A stretch of DNA of 64,000 bases from Alienimonas californiensis (GCF_007743815.1 NZ_CP036265.1:3614823-3678822), one strand, 5' to 3'. Counted from the stretch's first letter, positions 1 to 9,020 are shown. Notes: generated by a model from the letters alone, not told the origin. Translations and numbers: made by a program.

Positions 1-315
1 GCTCTGCGGCAGGGCCTTCACGGCGGCCAGTGGATCACCGGGCCCCTCTTCGTCGCCTGTCGCCGTCCACGCGGCGAAGGTCCAGTTCCTCTCTTGGCAG
101 ACTGCGGCGAGGTCGCGAACGGCATCCTCGGGTTCGTCGCTGGTCACCAGCACGCCGGGGAAGGCGGCGGCGATCAGCTCCGCGAACCGCCGCTTCAGGG
201 TCGGCGGTCGCTCCTCCTCGGGGCTTTCGCCGGGCAGGCGTCGCCCCTCGTCGCGTCGCTCGCCTCGTCGTCTTCGACACCGGCCGGGGTTCTCGCCCGA
301 CGGTCGTCTGGCCAT
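1..315 (-). CDS. Ycf46-like AAA ATPase, N-terminal part (runs off left edge)
   Basis: Reading the minus strand from ATG 315 gives an open frame to the window edge (105 codons, no stop). After a basic, Arg-rich start it reads LIAAAFPGVLVTSDEPEDA and later ends DPLAAVKALP. This resembles the N-terminal domain that precedes the AAA module in Ycf46/SpoVK-like ATPases, where a strand, a helix and a 'W-x-x-x-G' segment are followed by 'dPl-al'. AGGAG lies six bases before ATG 315; an ATG at 321 sits directly on that SD and is less likely. The Walker motifs would be off the window, so ATPase activity is inferred from the N-domain and from the DUF2997/DUF1257 genes upstream, with which such ATPases commonly travel. 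Confidence is moderate because only about a fifth of the protein is visible. Confidence 0.6.
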   Translation of the reverse strand, partial: MARRPSGENPGRCRRRRGERRDEGRRLPGESPEEERPPTLKRRFAELIAAAFPGVLVTSDEPEDAVRDLAAVCQERNWTFAAWTATGDEEGPGDPLAAVKALPQS

Positions 316-367
316 CGGCATCTCCTGCTGGGGGTGTTTGGGTTGGGAATGCACTCGGCCGCGGAAT

Positions 368-562
368 CTACGCCCGCAGCCGCTCCTGCTCGCTGACCGA
401 TTCGGTCGCGTGGTATTCGGGCGTCAGCCGCTCGGCGGTCTGGCTGCCGAGGGCGTCCTCGTAGGGCTGGCTGGCGGCCTTGCAGGCGGGGCCGGCGAAG
501 CCCTTGGTCTCGACGCTGGTCTCGCCCTCCGGCGTGACGGTGATCTCGATGCGGGGGGTCAT
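368..562 (-). CDS. DUF2997 family protein
   Basis: A 64-residue protein beginning MTPRIEITVTPEGETSVETK followed by GFAGPACKAAS and PYEDALGSQ. This is the DUF2997 pattern: a short beta-hairpin followed by a conserved G-x-x-C segment and a helix. Function is unknown. Its ATG overlaps the stop of the DUF1257 gene by one base (TGATG), so translation is probably coupled. The pairing DUF1257-DUF2997-AAA ATPase is known from cyanobacteria, phages and planctomycetes. No signal peptide or membrane segment is seen. Confidence 0.8.
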   Translation of the reverse strand: MTPRIEITVTPEGETSVETKGFAGPACKAASQPYEDALGSQTAERLTPEYHATESVSEQERLRA

Positions 563-966
563 CAGGCGAGTCCTCCGTAGGCGTTCCCGGCGGCGCCGAA
601 GCCGACGGCCCCGGCGGTGACGGTCAGCCGCACGCCGCCGTCGGGCAGCGGGGTCTCGCTGATCCGGTGCCCGCGGGCCTTCGCCTGCAGCTTGGCGGCT
701 TCGACCGCGTAGGCCTGCTTCAGGCGGCCGAGGAAGGCGTCGTCGCCCCAGCGGCCGTTGTAGGTATCGCAGCGGACGTTTCCGTCGGTCTGCACCAGCA
801 CGGGGTAGACGAACCCCGGCGGCCTCACTGCGAGGCCGCTGTGTTCGGCGCCGTCGAAGAACTTGACGGTCTCGTTCCGGGGTTCCGGCAGCTTCAGCCG
901 GGCGCAGGCGGCGGACAACGCCGCCGGGTCTCTCAGCTTCGTCTCGATCGTGACGACGTGGCTCAT
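562..966 (-). CDS. DUF1257 (Ycf35-like) protein
   Basis: A 134-residue protein starting MSHVVTIETKLRDPAALSAA and containing GFVYPVLV, YNGRWGD and a C-terminal GGVRLTV strand. These are the hallmarks of DUF1257, the family that includes plastid Ycf35. Function is unknown. The start at 966 is preceded by AAAGGA about nine bases upstream. It lies 43 bp downstream of the small membrane protein gene and overlaps DUF2997 by one base, so the four minus-strand genes likely form one transcript. The family is often encoded beside a Ycf46-type AAA ATPase, which fits the partial gene at the window edge. Confidence 0.85.
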   Translation of the reverse strand: MSHVVTIETKLRDPAALSAACARLKLPEPRNETVKFFDGAEHSGLAVRPPGFVYPVLVQTDGNVRCDTYNGRWGDDAFLGRLKQAYAVEAAKLQAKARGHRISETPLPDGGVRLTVTAGAVGFGAAGNAYGGLA

Positions 967-1009
967 GGGACCGCGTCCTTTCGGGTGAGGGGATGGGAAA
1001 GCCGATCCG

Positions 1010-1327
1010 CTACGGCAGCCGCAGCGGGCGGCGGAGCGGGTCCGGCAGGGGGTTCGTGCGGTTCGCGGGGCCGCTGTTCGGCGGGGGGCCGCGGAATCGG
1101 CCGCCGCGGTCGCGGCGGGGGGCGCGGTTGCGCTGGTGACCGCCGGGATGTTCGTCGTGGTGCGGCGGCCTGGGCGGCGGCTTCACGATCCAAGCTCCCA
1201 AGGCGACCAGCGCGGCCCCGAGGGCCAGCAGCAGGACGGCGGGGAACAGGTCGTTCGCCCACGGACCGGAAGGGGGTACGGGCTCGGCAAAGGCGAGCAG
1301 GGCCGCGAGCGGCGGCGGGTCGGGCAT
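1010..1327 (-). CDS. Small single-pass membrane protein, unknown
   Basis: A 105-residue protein not recognised as a family. Residues about 25-47 (LFPAVLLLALGAALVALGAW) form one clear membrane segment. The C-terminal half is rich in Pro, Arg and His (KPPPRPPHHDEHPGGH) and should be cytoplasmic. A GGAAG sequence lies six bases before the ATG at 1327. It is the first gene of the minus-strand group leading to DUF1257. It may be real because of the RBS and the coherent hydrophobic stretch, but a frame-shifted overlapping reading frame also exists, so confidence is moderate. Confidence 0.5.
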   Translation of the reverse strand: MPDPPPLAALLAFAEPVPPSGPWANDLFPAVLLLALGAALVALGAWIVKPPPRPPHHDEHPGGHQRNRAPRRDRGGRFRGPPPNSGPANRTNPLPDPLRRPLRLP

Positions 1328-1552
1328 GGGTTCTTCCGACTGGGGAGAGGGGGCCGGCGGGTATTCCGCGGCGTCATCCCACAGTGCAGCGAACCCTCAT
1401 CGGGTTTAGTGCCCCGAAGATCTGGATTCGTCCTCCCGCCGTTCCGATTTCGACGCAGCGGGAAGCGGTTTCGCTTGAATCCGCCCGCCGCCCGCCGCAC
1501 CTTCCGGAGGCGGGTCCACTGACTTCACAATCCTCCGCGACCGCTCTACCGC
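1328..1552. other. Divergent intergenic region at left border of the dnd island
   Basis: 225 bp between the minus-strand DUF1257 group and the first plus-strand gene of the phosphorothioation island. Promoters for both directions should lie here. I see no convincing -35/-10 pair, no long inverted repeat and no tRNA-like sequence. The spacer is less G+C-rich near 1380-1450. Confidence 0.4.
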
Positions 1553-4519
1553 ATGCTTCCCGAGGACCAGTACCGTCAGCTTCGGAACCGTCTGCTAGAC
1601 GTCGCAGACGACGTGCTGCTTGATCGGTCCTTACGGGAGTGGGCAGCTCCCCATGACCGTCTTCAACTTGCCCCCTCGTTGTGTGATCGGCCGCTGCGAG
1701 AGGTCTTCAATCTAAAGTTCCAATGGCTCGCGGCGCGGCGGGGCGTCGACGATGAGCAGATTGTGAGCTTTTTAATGTTGTTGAGACAGGTCGTCCGAGA
1801 AGCGGAGTCGTCGGTAGACAGTCCCTCAGTGGGGGAGTTGGAAGATTGGCAACATGCGGGTGCAGTCCGCTACGACCACCTTCGTGCGGAACTCGCCGGT
1901 CATATCGCACCGGAGCAGCTCGACCGGCCCCTGCGGGATTGGTCGAATTCCGGCGATACGCACCTACCGAAAGCGTTAGTTGACCAGCCGCTGAGCGAGG
2001 TACTGCGGTCCGATTTCCTAGACCTGACTGCGCCCCGAGAAATCGGACGGCGGCGGGCGGAGAAGTTCCTCGATCTACTGGAGCGGGCGATCAAGACTGA
2101 GCCCGGCGTGGGTCACCCGGACGATTCTCTGGATGATCCCGCCGCCGCGTACGAACGAGTTCGTCGCCAACTTCTTTCGCTGGCAGATCAGACGGTCCTT
2201 GCGCGCGCCCTCCGCTCTTGGCCTCGCTTCTACCGGGCCGGACTCTCCCTCTGCTTCGCCGATCCGCCCATTAGCGACCTCTTATCGGACAGCTATGCCG
2301 ATCATGCCCTCAAGAACGGAGTGGGGCCGCTGAGGCTGGAAAAATTCATTGAAGTATTGGAAGAGTTGTGTCTTGAGGTGGCGGTTCGAGACCAGCTCGC
2401 TTTTACGGATGGTTTGGGAGAAGAAGAAACTGACGCAGCCCCTGTGCGGGGGGAGACACCGCTCGAGGTCGTCTTCGAGGCGCTCACGGAGGTTGAAGAA
2501 TCCGCGAAAGCGGAGTCATCGACGACTGAAAAGGTTGAAGCAAGTTCGTCACCGCCCTCCACCGCGGAAGTCCGAACTCGCCTGCCCCAGTCTCCAGAAC
2601 GACTAGACGAGTCAGCGTGGCGGCACATCCACGACTTATTCGTTCGACACCATCTCGCCCCGCAGCCGGTCGGGCGGTTCGCCGTCAGTCTCGCGGAGTT
2701 GCCGCGAACGCGTTGGCGAGATCCGATAGGCGAATATACTGGCCAACCGCTCGAAGAGTTCCGCGACGCCCCCGGAGTGGGTCCCACGCGGTTTCGTCAG
2801 ATCGCCGACATCCTGCTCCGCGTCGCCGCACCGTTGGATCAGCCCCTCGCGGTCGAGGACCCGCGGGAAGGTTTGACGGTTCAAGTCCTGCCGACTCGCG
2901 TCGCCCGCGTGCGAACCTGGATTGACGACGTCCTAGCCAGCGAAGCCCGCCCGTCGGCGGCGATAATCGCTGAGCAGTTCCTCGAACCGCTGCTCGAACA
3001 GATCGGTTGGGACTTGGGGTTCGAGACTGCCGAGTGCCTGCGCGGGCGGCTCGGACTCGACGGGGCGGTGCTAACGCTCCAAACGCTGGCGGAGGAATTC
3101 GGACTGTCACGCGAGCGGATCCGTCAACTCACGGCCCGCGCCAGCGACGTGCTCGGCGTCCGCTGGCCGGAGGCCCGGCACCTGCTGGACGACTTCTACG
3201 AACATTTTCGCCCATATGCGGACGCCGCCGACGCGGCGGCCCTTGTCGGCCGCACCATGGACTTACTGTTTAATGTGGAGGTCAGCGGGGACGAGACGCC
3301 CGAAGAGGTCTTAGAGAAATGGCGCAAGGTCGGGCGGAGTCGTTGTACGCCCTTCACCACGGACGAACTGCTGTCCTGGGCCGCCGGAGCTTGTCCGGGG
3401 GTGAAGCCGGAAATCGCGCGGGGTTGGATCGACGCGGCGTGTCCCGCCCTTCCCTCCGGAGGTCTCTACGCAGAAGCGGGCGAAACCCTGCACTTCACGG
3501 AGGAACCCCTCGACCGGTTGCTGGTCCGACTGATTCAAAGCGACGAGCCCATGCACCTCCGGGATGCCGCCGCTTTGGTCGAGTCGGAAGAACGGAGCCT
3601 TAAAGGCAGACTTGACCGCGACCTACGGTTCCTCCGCGACGAATTCGGTCGTGTCGCCCCTTCCGGGCGTTACCGCTTGAGCCGTCGCGGAGATCTTTGG
3701 GAGATCTCGCTGCCGGCTGTCGAGGGATCTGCCAGTTCCGGGCGGACGATGTCGCTGGAAGCGCTACGAACGCTCATCCTCTCGGGACTCAGTAGCCGCG
3801 GTATTCATGACGCGACGGCGTGGGGCGTGCATCGGTTCGCCCAGGAGACGCTGCGGCGACTGTTCGGCGTCACGCTGCCGCCGGGTCTCGATCAGTTCTT
3901 GCTCGCCGACGTTCTTGTGCAGGAGTCAGGCGGCGACGTCCGCCCGATGCGGCGACGTCGGTTGCGTTGGAACGAGGCCGGGGGGACGGCGACGGCCCTC
4001 GGCAAGCGAGGCTGGGTCTGCCGAACGGTCGCTGAGGCCGGCGGTCCGGTGACGCTCGGCGAAATTGGCGTTCGGCTCGCTCGCTACTATCAAGATTACG
4101 AGCCGTACGTGATCGGACAGTTGCCGAGCGCCTTCGAAGGACGGGACGACGAGGAGGGCGAGAATCCGCACGCCATTCGATTCGAGGGGGCCGGCCCCCT
4201 GCCCACCGTCGCGGTTCCGGAGGGATGGACGTTCGACACGGCACAGATGAACGTCTCGCCGGGCGTGCTGAAAGCCGCATATAAAGCGTCGAGCCGGCGG
4301 TTCAACAGTTCCGACCAAGTCCCCGCATGGTTCGAGGAATTGCTGAAGGAGGTTCGGCTCGGGCACGTCGCGGAGCCAACGGAGGCGGTCGAAGACGAAA
4401 TACCGCCCGCTGAAGAAGTGCCGCCGAACGAGCCGGCCCCCGATCACGCCTTTTCGCCGCCGTCTCCCCAACCGCTCTCAACGGAAGAGCTCGATGAAGC
4501 GTTAGCGGGTCTCTTTTGA
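1553..4519 (+). CDS. Large repeat protein with sigma-region-4-like HTH, dnd-linked
   Basis: 988 residues, no named family recognised with certainty. The first 430 residues hold four diverged repeats of about 75 residues starting near Y7, Y107, Y200 and W356. Each begins with a 'Y-x-x-[LV]-R' helix, continues through an 'L-R-x-W' segment and a 'PL-x-[ED]-[VL]' motif, and ends in a 'G-x-x-R-x-x-[KR]-F' helix. Around residues 507-540 lies LAEEFGLSRERIRQL, a good match to the sigma-70 region 4 helix-turn-helix. A winged-helix-like segment follows near 660-710. The C-terminus is acidic and proline-rich. It is first in an operon whose next gene overlaps it (TTGA) and which converges on dndA. Inference: a DNA-binding or scaffold component of the phosphorothioation-linked defence module. 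Base composition is visibly less G+C-rich than the flanking chromosomal genes. Confidence 0.85.
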   Translation: MLPEDQYRQLRNRLLDVADDVLLDRSLREWAAPHDRLQLAPSLCDRPLREVFNLKFQWLAARRGVDDEQIVSFLMLLRQVVREAESSVDSPSVGELEDWQHAGAVRYDHLRAELAGHIAPEQLDRPLRDWSNSGDTHLPKALVDQPLSEVLRSDFLDLTAPREIGRRRAEKFLDLLERAIKTEPGVGHPDDSLDDPAAAYERVRRQLLSLADQTVLARALRSWPRFYRAGLSLCFADPPISDLLSDSYADHALKNGVGPLRLEKFIEVLEELCLEVAVRDQLAFTDGLGEEETDAAPVRGETPLEVVFEALTEVEESAKAESSTTEKVEASSSPPSTAEVRTRLPQSPERLDESAWRHIHDLFVRHHLAPQPVGRFAVSLAELPRTRWRDPIGEYTGQPLEEFRDAPGVGPTRFRQIADILLRVAAPLDQPLAVEDPREGLTVQVLPTRVARVRTWIDDVLASEARPSAAIIAEQFLEPLLEQIGWDLGFETAECLRGRLGLDGAVLTLQTLAEEFGLSRERIRQLTARASDVLGVRWPEARHLLDDFYEHFRPYADAADAAALVGRTMDLLFNVEVSGDETPEEVLEKWRKVGRSRCTPFTTDELLSWAAGACPGVKPEIARGWIDAACPALPSGGLYAEAGETLHFTEEPLDRLLVRLIQSDEPMHLRDAAALVESEERSLKGRLDRDLRFLRDEFGRVAPSGRYRLSRRGDLWEISLPAVEGSASSGRTMSLEALRTLILSGLSSRGIHDATAWGVHRFAQETLRRLFGVTLPPGLDQFLLADVLVQESGGDVRPMRRRRLRWNEAGGTATALGKRGWVCRTVAEAGGPVTLGEIGVRLARYYQDYEPYVIGQLPSAFEGRDDEEGENPHAIRFEGAGPLPTVAVPEGWTFDTAQMNVSPGVLKAAYKASSRRFNSSDQVPAWFEELLKEVRLGHVAEPTEAVEDEIPPAEEVPPNEPAPDHAFSPPSPQPLSTEELDEALAGLF

Positions 4520-6648
4520 AGACTCGGTACAGATCGGTCGCTCAAACCTCGCCTGAACTGCTCCGGGGGCCGACGGCGCTCACGAGAGCTCTCCGCGAAC
4601 GCATCGCAGCGGCAGACGGCTACCGCCGGGCGGTGGCCTTTTTCGACAGCGGAGTCTTTGCCGTCGCGGCTGACGCGTTCCACACGTTCTTCGAGCGCGG
4701 CGGTCGAATGGAACTCATCTGTGGACCCGTCTGGGCGGCAAAGGATCTTTCCGCCGCGAAGCGAGCGCTCTACGGCCGTTTCCCGGTGCATCCAGGCCGC
4801 CCGTCAAACCACGTTCGCTGGGCCGAGCGGCTGATGGAATGGGCAATCGCTGCGGGCTGCCTGCAGATCCGCGTCGCGACGGTCGTGCCTCCAGATGGCC
4901 GCGTGACGGGAGCGTTCTTCGAGGGCATCTACCACGAAAAGCTGGGCTTGCTCGCTCGAAAGGCCTTTGTGGAGGCCTTTGAGGGTAGCGCCAACGAGAC
5001 CGCCGCCGCCTACACGCGTAACTACGAACGGCTGCTGTTTCATGCGCCGGGGGTGGCGACGAGCGCGGTCGAAGAGCATTTTGAGCGTCTCTGGGAAAAC
5101 GCCACGCCGGGCGTCTCCGTCCTCCCCCTGCACGACGCCTTCCGCGCCGGCCTCATGACCGCGAGGAACGAACAGCCGACCGTGGCGAACTCTGTCTCCG
5201 TCGAAGACGCCTCGGTTGGAGCGACAGCAGACTCGGTCCCGCCGGAGATTCTCCGTCGACCGGCTCGATTTGCGCTGCGGGATTATCAACAGGCTGCGAT
5301 CGACGGTTGGTTCGCGGCACGCGGCGTCGGCATCTATGCGATGGCGACCGGTACGGGGAAGACGTTCACCGCCCTTTGCACGGCGGAGGAGCTCTACCGC
5401 CGTGCGGGCGGCCCGCTGGCGGTCGTCATCGTCGCGCCGTACCTGAACCTGGTCTCCCAATGGTTGAAGGAGGGACGTCGGTTCGGGCTGGATCCGCTCG
5501 AATGCTCCGGATCACGACACGCCTGGAAGCCGGCGGCGGACGCGACCGTCCATCAACTCAACGCAGGAACCCGCCTGTTAGCGACGTTCGCCACGACGAA
5601 CGCCACGTTCTCGGGAGACGCTTTCCAAGACATGCTGGACTCGTTGAAGGTCCGCACGCTGTTGATCGCCGACGAGGTGCACAACCTCGGCGCACGGAAT
5701 CTTCGAGCCGCCCTGCCGGAGCGGGTCACGCTGCGGCTTGGCCTGTCCGCCACTCCGAGCCGCTGGATGGACCAGGAAGGCACCGCCGCGGTCAATCGTT
5801 ACTTCGGCTCGGCGGTCGCCGACGTTTCGCTCGGCGACGCCCTGAAGATGCGACCGCCGGTCCTTACGCCGTATAAATACTTCCCCATTCTGATTGAGTT
5901 GGACGACGACGAGCGGGAAGAATACCTGCTGCTGACCAAGCAACTCGCACGGTTCATGGCCGATCCGCGGGACGAGAATCTCTCGGAAACGGCGTTAGGG
6001 TTACTGCTCAAACGCGCCCGGCTGCTGGGATCCGCGAGCGGCAAACTTCCGGCGTTACGAACGGCGTTGGAGCCGCACCGCAAGAGCCGCTTCAACCTGA
6101 TCTACTGCGGCGACGGTCGGGTCGAGATCGAATCCGCCGTGTCATCCTCGAGTTTGAGGATCGGAGACGGAGAAACCGTGCGGCAGGTGAAAGCGGCCGC
6201 GGCGATGGCGAGCGAACTGGGGATGACCGCCTCGACCTATACGGCCGAAGTGTCCGCGAACGAACGCGCCGACGTGATGTCCGCGTTCGAGGAAGGCACG
6301 ATTCAGGCGTTGGTGGCGATCCGCTGCCTCGACGAGGGCGTGGACGTGCCGGCCGTACGACGGGCGTTCATCCTTGCCAGCAGCACCAACCCCCGGCAGT
6401 TCATCCAACGGCGCGGTCGCGTGCTCCGCCGCGCTGAGGGGAAAGAGCTTGCTGAGATCTACGACTTCGTGGTCGTCCCGCCGGCTGAAGCGGCCGATCC
6501 CGACTCGCCGGAGTACCGCCCGATGCGGGGATTGCTGGAGCGGGAGTTCGCCCGTGTCGCGGAGTTCGCCGACCTTGCCTTGAACGGTCCGCAGGCCCGC
6601 GCCACACTCCTCCCAACGCTTGAGGCGTTGGGCCTCTCGCATCTCTGA
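4516..6648 (+). CDS. PLD-nuclease/SF2 helicase fusion, phosphorothioation restriction type
   Basis: 710 residues. The N-terminal 210 residues resemble a phospholipase-D-like nuclease: H140-x-K142 in GIYHEKLGLL, followed by GSANET at 157-162, gives one HKD half-site. An SF2 helicase follows, with MATGTGKT (276-283), DEVH (386-389), SAT (411-413) and QFIQRRGRVLRR (about 628-639). This architecture corresponds to proteins annotated as 'DNA phosphorothioation system restriction enzyme'. Established: PLD and helicase domains are joined in several restriction enzymes. Inference: it senses or cuts DNA lacking (or carrying) sulfur marks. The start is TTG 4516, overlapping the previous stop; no better start lies nearby. 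A single HKD suggests dimerisation to form the active site. Confidence 0.88.
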   Translation: MKTRYRSVAQTSPELLRGPTALTRALRERIAAADGYRRAVAFFDSGVFAVAADAFHTFFERGGRMELICGPVWAAKDLSAAKRALYGRFPVHPGRPSNHVRWAERLMEWAIAAGCLQIRVATVVPPDGRVTGAFFEGIYHEKLGLLARKAFVEAFEGSANETAAAYTRNYERLLFHAPGVATSAVEEHFERLWENATPGVSVLPLHDAFRAGLMTARNEQPTVANSVSVEDASVGATADSVPPEILRRPARFALRDYQQAAIDGWFAARGVGIYAMATGTGKTFTALCTAEELYRRAGGPLAVVIVAPYLNLVSQWLKEGRRFGLDPLECSGSRHAWKPAADATVHQLNAGTRLLATFATTNATFSGDAFQDMLDSLKVRTLLIADEVHNLGARNLRAALPERVTLRLGLSATPSRWMDQEGTAAVNRYFGSAVADVSLGDALKMRPPVLTPYKYFPILIELDDDEREEYLLLTKQLARFMADPRDENLSETALGLLLKRARLLGSASGKLPALRTALEPHRKSRFNLIYCGDGRVEIESAVSSSSLRIGDGETVRQVKAAAAMASELGMTASTYTAEVSANERADVMSAFEEGTIQALVAIRCLDEGVDVPAVRRAFILASSTNPRQFIQRRGRVLRRAEGKELAEIYDFVVVPPAEAADPDSPEYRPMRGLLEREFARVAEFADLALNGPQARATLLPTLEALGLSHL

Positions 6649-6681
6649 CGATTGCCCTCAGCCGACCGGGTTTCCAACGAC

Positions 6682-6933
6682 ATGCCCCCTGACGATCACC
6701 GCGGCGGCGAGTTCAACTGGTCCGAGGCCGTTCGTCGACGTGACGAACTTCGCCGGGACGTTCTCGCAAATCTGTCGGAGCCGGCGCGGCAACTTCTCGG
6801 GATCGCCACGCAGGCGGAATGGGAACATCGCCACCTCCAATCGAACGCGGCCTATAAGCTGATCGAGGGGAAGTTGACCAACACCGTTCGCAACCTCGCG
6901 ACCCCCGCGAATGATGAGGGGGCAGACACGTGA
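6682..6933 (+). CDS. Small protein between helicase and SMC ATPase, unknown
   Basis: 83 residues from ATG 6682 (a TTG at 6652 would add ten residues). It is predicted to be mostly helical, with WSEAVRRRDELRRDVLANL then QAEWEHRHLQSNAAYKLIEG, and has no cysteine, signal or membrane segment. It lies 33 bp after the helicase gene and its TGA overlaps the next GTG start (GTGA). No family is recognised. Its fixed place between two large nucleic-acid enzymes suggests a small subunit or adaptor, which is inference from context only. Confidence 0.75.
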   Translation: MPPDDHRGGEFNWSEAVRRRDELRRDVLANLSEPARQLLGIATQAEWEHRHLQSNAAYKLIEGKLTNTVRNLATPANDEGADT

Positions 6934-9020
6934 TTCTCCGCAGCCTAACGATCGAAAACTTCCGGCAGGTCGCCGGCCGCTATGAGATCGAGTTCGCCCC
7001 GCCCGGCTCTCGAAACGTCACCGTCATTCTCGGCGAGAACGGCGCGGGAAAGACGAATCTGTTGAAGGCGTTCGGCTGGTGCCTCTACGGCAAGCTCGAC
7101 GCGGAGAACGCGGACGAATTGGTGTCGCACAAGGCGATTCAGGACACCGCCATCGGCGAACGGGTTGCTGTCGGTGTGGAACTGCGAATTGATCACGGCC
7201 CGGAGGTCTACGTCATCCGCCGCCGCGGAGAGTTTGAAAAACTCGACGGCAGCAAGCTGGACGCCGTCGGGAAGGTCACGCTCGACGTCTATAAGGGCGT
7301 GGGCGGCGACTTAAAGCGAGACGAGCATCCCGGTCGTACTGTCGAGCAGTTGCTGCCGGAGGCGTTAAGAACGTTCTTCTTCTTCCGCGGCGAAGAGATT
7401 GAAGACTTCGGATTGCAGAGCCGCGCGATCGAACTTCGCCGAGGAGTCGAAAACTTCCTCGGCCTCGGATTGATGGGCCGCTGCGTCAAACACCTACGCA
7501 GCCGACTGGCCCGCGGCCTCGACAGCGATATTCGCTCGTCAGCGCAAGGCGAGACACGCGAACTCGCCGACCGCGTCGAGAATGCCCGCGTCGACCGCGA
7601 TGCCGCCGTCGAGCGGCAACAGCAGGCGATCCGAAATCGAGACGGCGTCAACAAGCAGATTGAGGCTCTCGAACGAGAGCTGCAACAGCATGAAGAGGTC
7701 CGCCCCCTGCTCGAAGAAAAGGCCGCAACTGAGCGGGCGATTGAGGGCGTCCGAGCGGATCTGGCCCGAACCGAAAAAGACCTGGCTTCCCAGTTCTCGA
7801 CGAACGGGTTCTTAGGCGTCGGGATAAAAGTTCTCGAGGCGACGAAGCGGCTCTCCGCAGACGCTCGGGAGCGAGGGGAGCTGCCGGCCCGCATCAAACC
7901 GCAATTCGTGGAAGACCTGCTGGAGCGGGGTTCCTGTATCTGCGGCCGTGACTTGGGGTCTGAAGAGCGAGCCAAGTTGACGGGTTGGAAAGCGGCGACA
8001 GGACTCGCCGCGTTGGAGGAACAGTTGATGACCCTCACCGGCGGGCTGAGCCAACTCGCGAAGCGAGGAGGTGAGTTCACGACAAAGTTCGAGGAGCTCC
8101 GGAGCATTCGGTTTGAGCTTGTCCAGCAGCTCTATTCCGCTGAGCGGAAGCGAACCGACCTGGAGGACAAGGTCGGTCGTCAGCGTTTCGGCAAAGAGGA
8201 TCTGGACAATAAGAACGCGCGACTGACTGAACTCCGGTCAGAGGAAAAACGCTACATCAAAGAGACCGGGTACGCCGAGCGCGACGTCGAAGAGCTCGGC
8301 GAGAGCCTTGCCGCTCTAGAGGAGGATCTTAAGAAGAAGAACAAGCTGGATCGCCGTATGCAGGCCCTGCAGTCGCAGCGGGATATCGTCGTCGAGGCCG
8401 CCGAGGGTCTCGACCGCCTTCGCGAAGGTTGGGTGGCGATTATTCAGCAGTATCTCGATCGACGGCTTCAAGAGAACTGGGAGGACGTCGCTCAGCTACC
8501 GCGGTCTGTGTCGTTCACCGAAGAGTTCGAGCTGAGCATCCGCGAGCGTGGCCCTCATGGCGACTGGGTGCGGTCCGCTCCGTCATCGGCCAACCTGCGT
8601 GCTCTCGCCCTCTGCTTCGTCTCCGGACTAATTCAACTCGCAAAAGACATCGGCGAGGACAATGCGGAACGCCGCAGCCGAAACGAGCGGGCGACCATGT
8701 TTGAAGGAGGCGAATTCCCGCTAGTGATGGACGCCCCGTTCGCCACGATGGACGAACATTTCAAACGCCACGTCCCTGCCGGACTGCGGCGTGTGGTTCC
8801 GCAAATCGTTCTGATCACTAGCTGGGATCAGTGGAGCGGCGATGTGAGCGACACGCTCGGCGACAGCGTGGACAAAGCCTACGTGCTTGAACTGCACAAT
8901 CAGGGCGATCCCTCAAAGGTTCGCTCAATCACCTGGGCCCCTGGAACTGAAGTGCCGTACGTCGTCCCGGAACGGGACGCGGTGACGGACTGGAGCGAAC
9001 TCGTGGAGATCAAGCCGTGA
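6930..9020 (+). CDS. SMC/Rad50-like (DndD-like) ATPase with Cys hook
   Basis: 696 residues. Walker A is GENGAGKT (35-42). Long heptad-rich helices (about 200-330 and 360-490) flank a C-I-C-G-R-D-L turn near residue 336, like the hook of Rad50/DndD-type ATPases although with C-x-C rather than C-x-x-C. Near 551 is SSANLRALALCF, an ABC-signature equivalent, and near 597 LVMDAPFATMD is the Walker B/D-loop. It is related to but distinct from the dndD product further right, so the island has two such ATPases. It starts with GTG overlapping the previous stop and ends in a GTGA overlap with the next gene. Inference: DNA-bridging or damage-sensing subunit of the restriction/interference arm. Confidence 0.88.
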   Translation: MILRSLTIENFRQVAGRYEIEFAPPGSRNVTVILGENGAGKTNLLKAFGWCLYGKLDAENADELVSHKAIQDTAIGERVAVGVELRIDHGPEVYVIRRRGEFEKLDGSKLDAVGKVTLDVYKGVGGDLKRDEHPGRTVEQLLPEALRTFFFFRGEEIEDFGLQSRAIELRRGVENFLGLGLMGRCVKHLRSRLARGLDSDIRSSAQGETRELADRVENARVDRDAAVERQQQAIRNRDGVNKQIEALERELQQHEEVRPLLEEKAATERAIEGVRADLARTEKDLASQFSTNGFLGVGIKVLEATKRLSADARERGELPARIKPQFVEDLLERGSCICGRDLGSEERAKLTGWKAATGLAALEEQLMTLTGGLSQLAKRGGEFTTKFEELRSIRFELVQQLYSAERKRTDLEDKVGRQRFGKEDLDNKNARLTELRSEEKRYIKETGYAERDVEELGESLAALEEDLKKKNKLDRRMQALQSQRDIVVEAAEGLDRLREGWVAIIQQYLDRRLQENWEDVAQLPRSVSFTEEFELSIRERGPHGDWVRSAPSSANLRALALCFVSGLIQLAKDIGEDNAERRSRNERATMFEGGEFPLVMDAPFATMDEHFKRHVPAGLRRVVPQIVLITSWDQWSGDVSDTLGDSVDKAYVLELHNQGDPSKVRSITWAPGTEVPYVVPERDAVTDWSELVEIKP

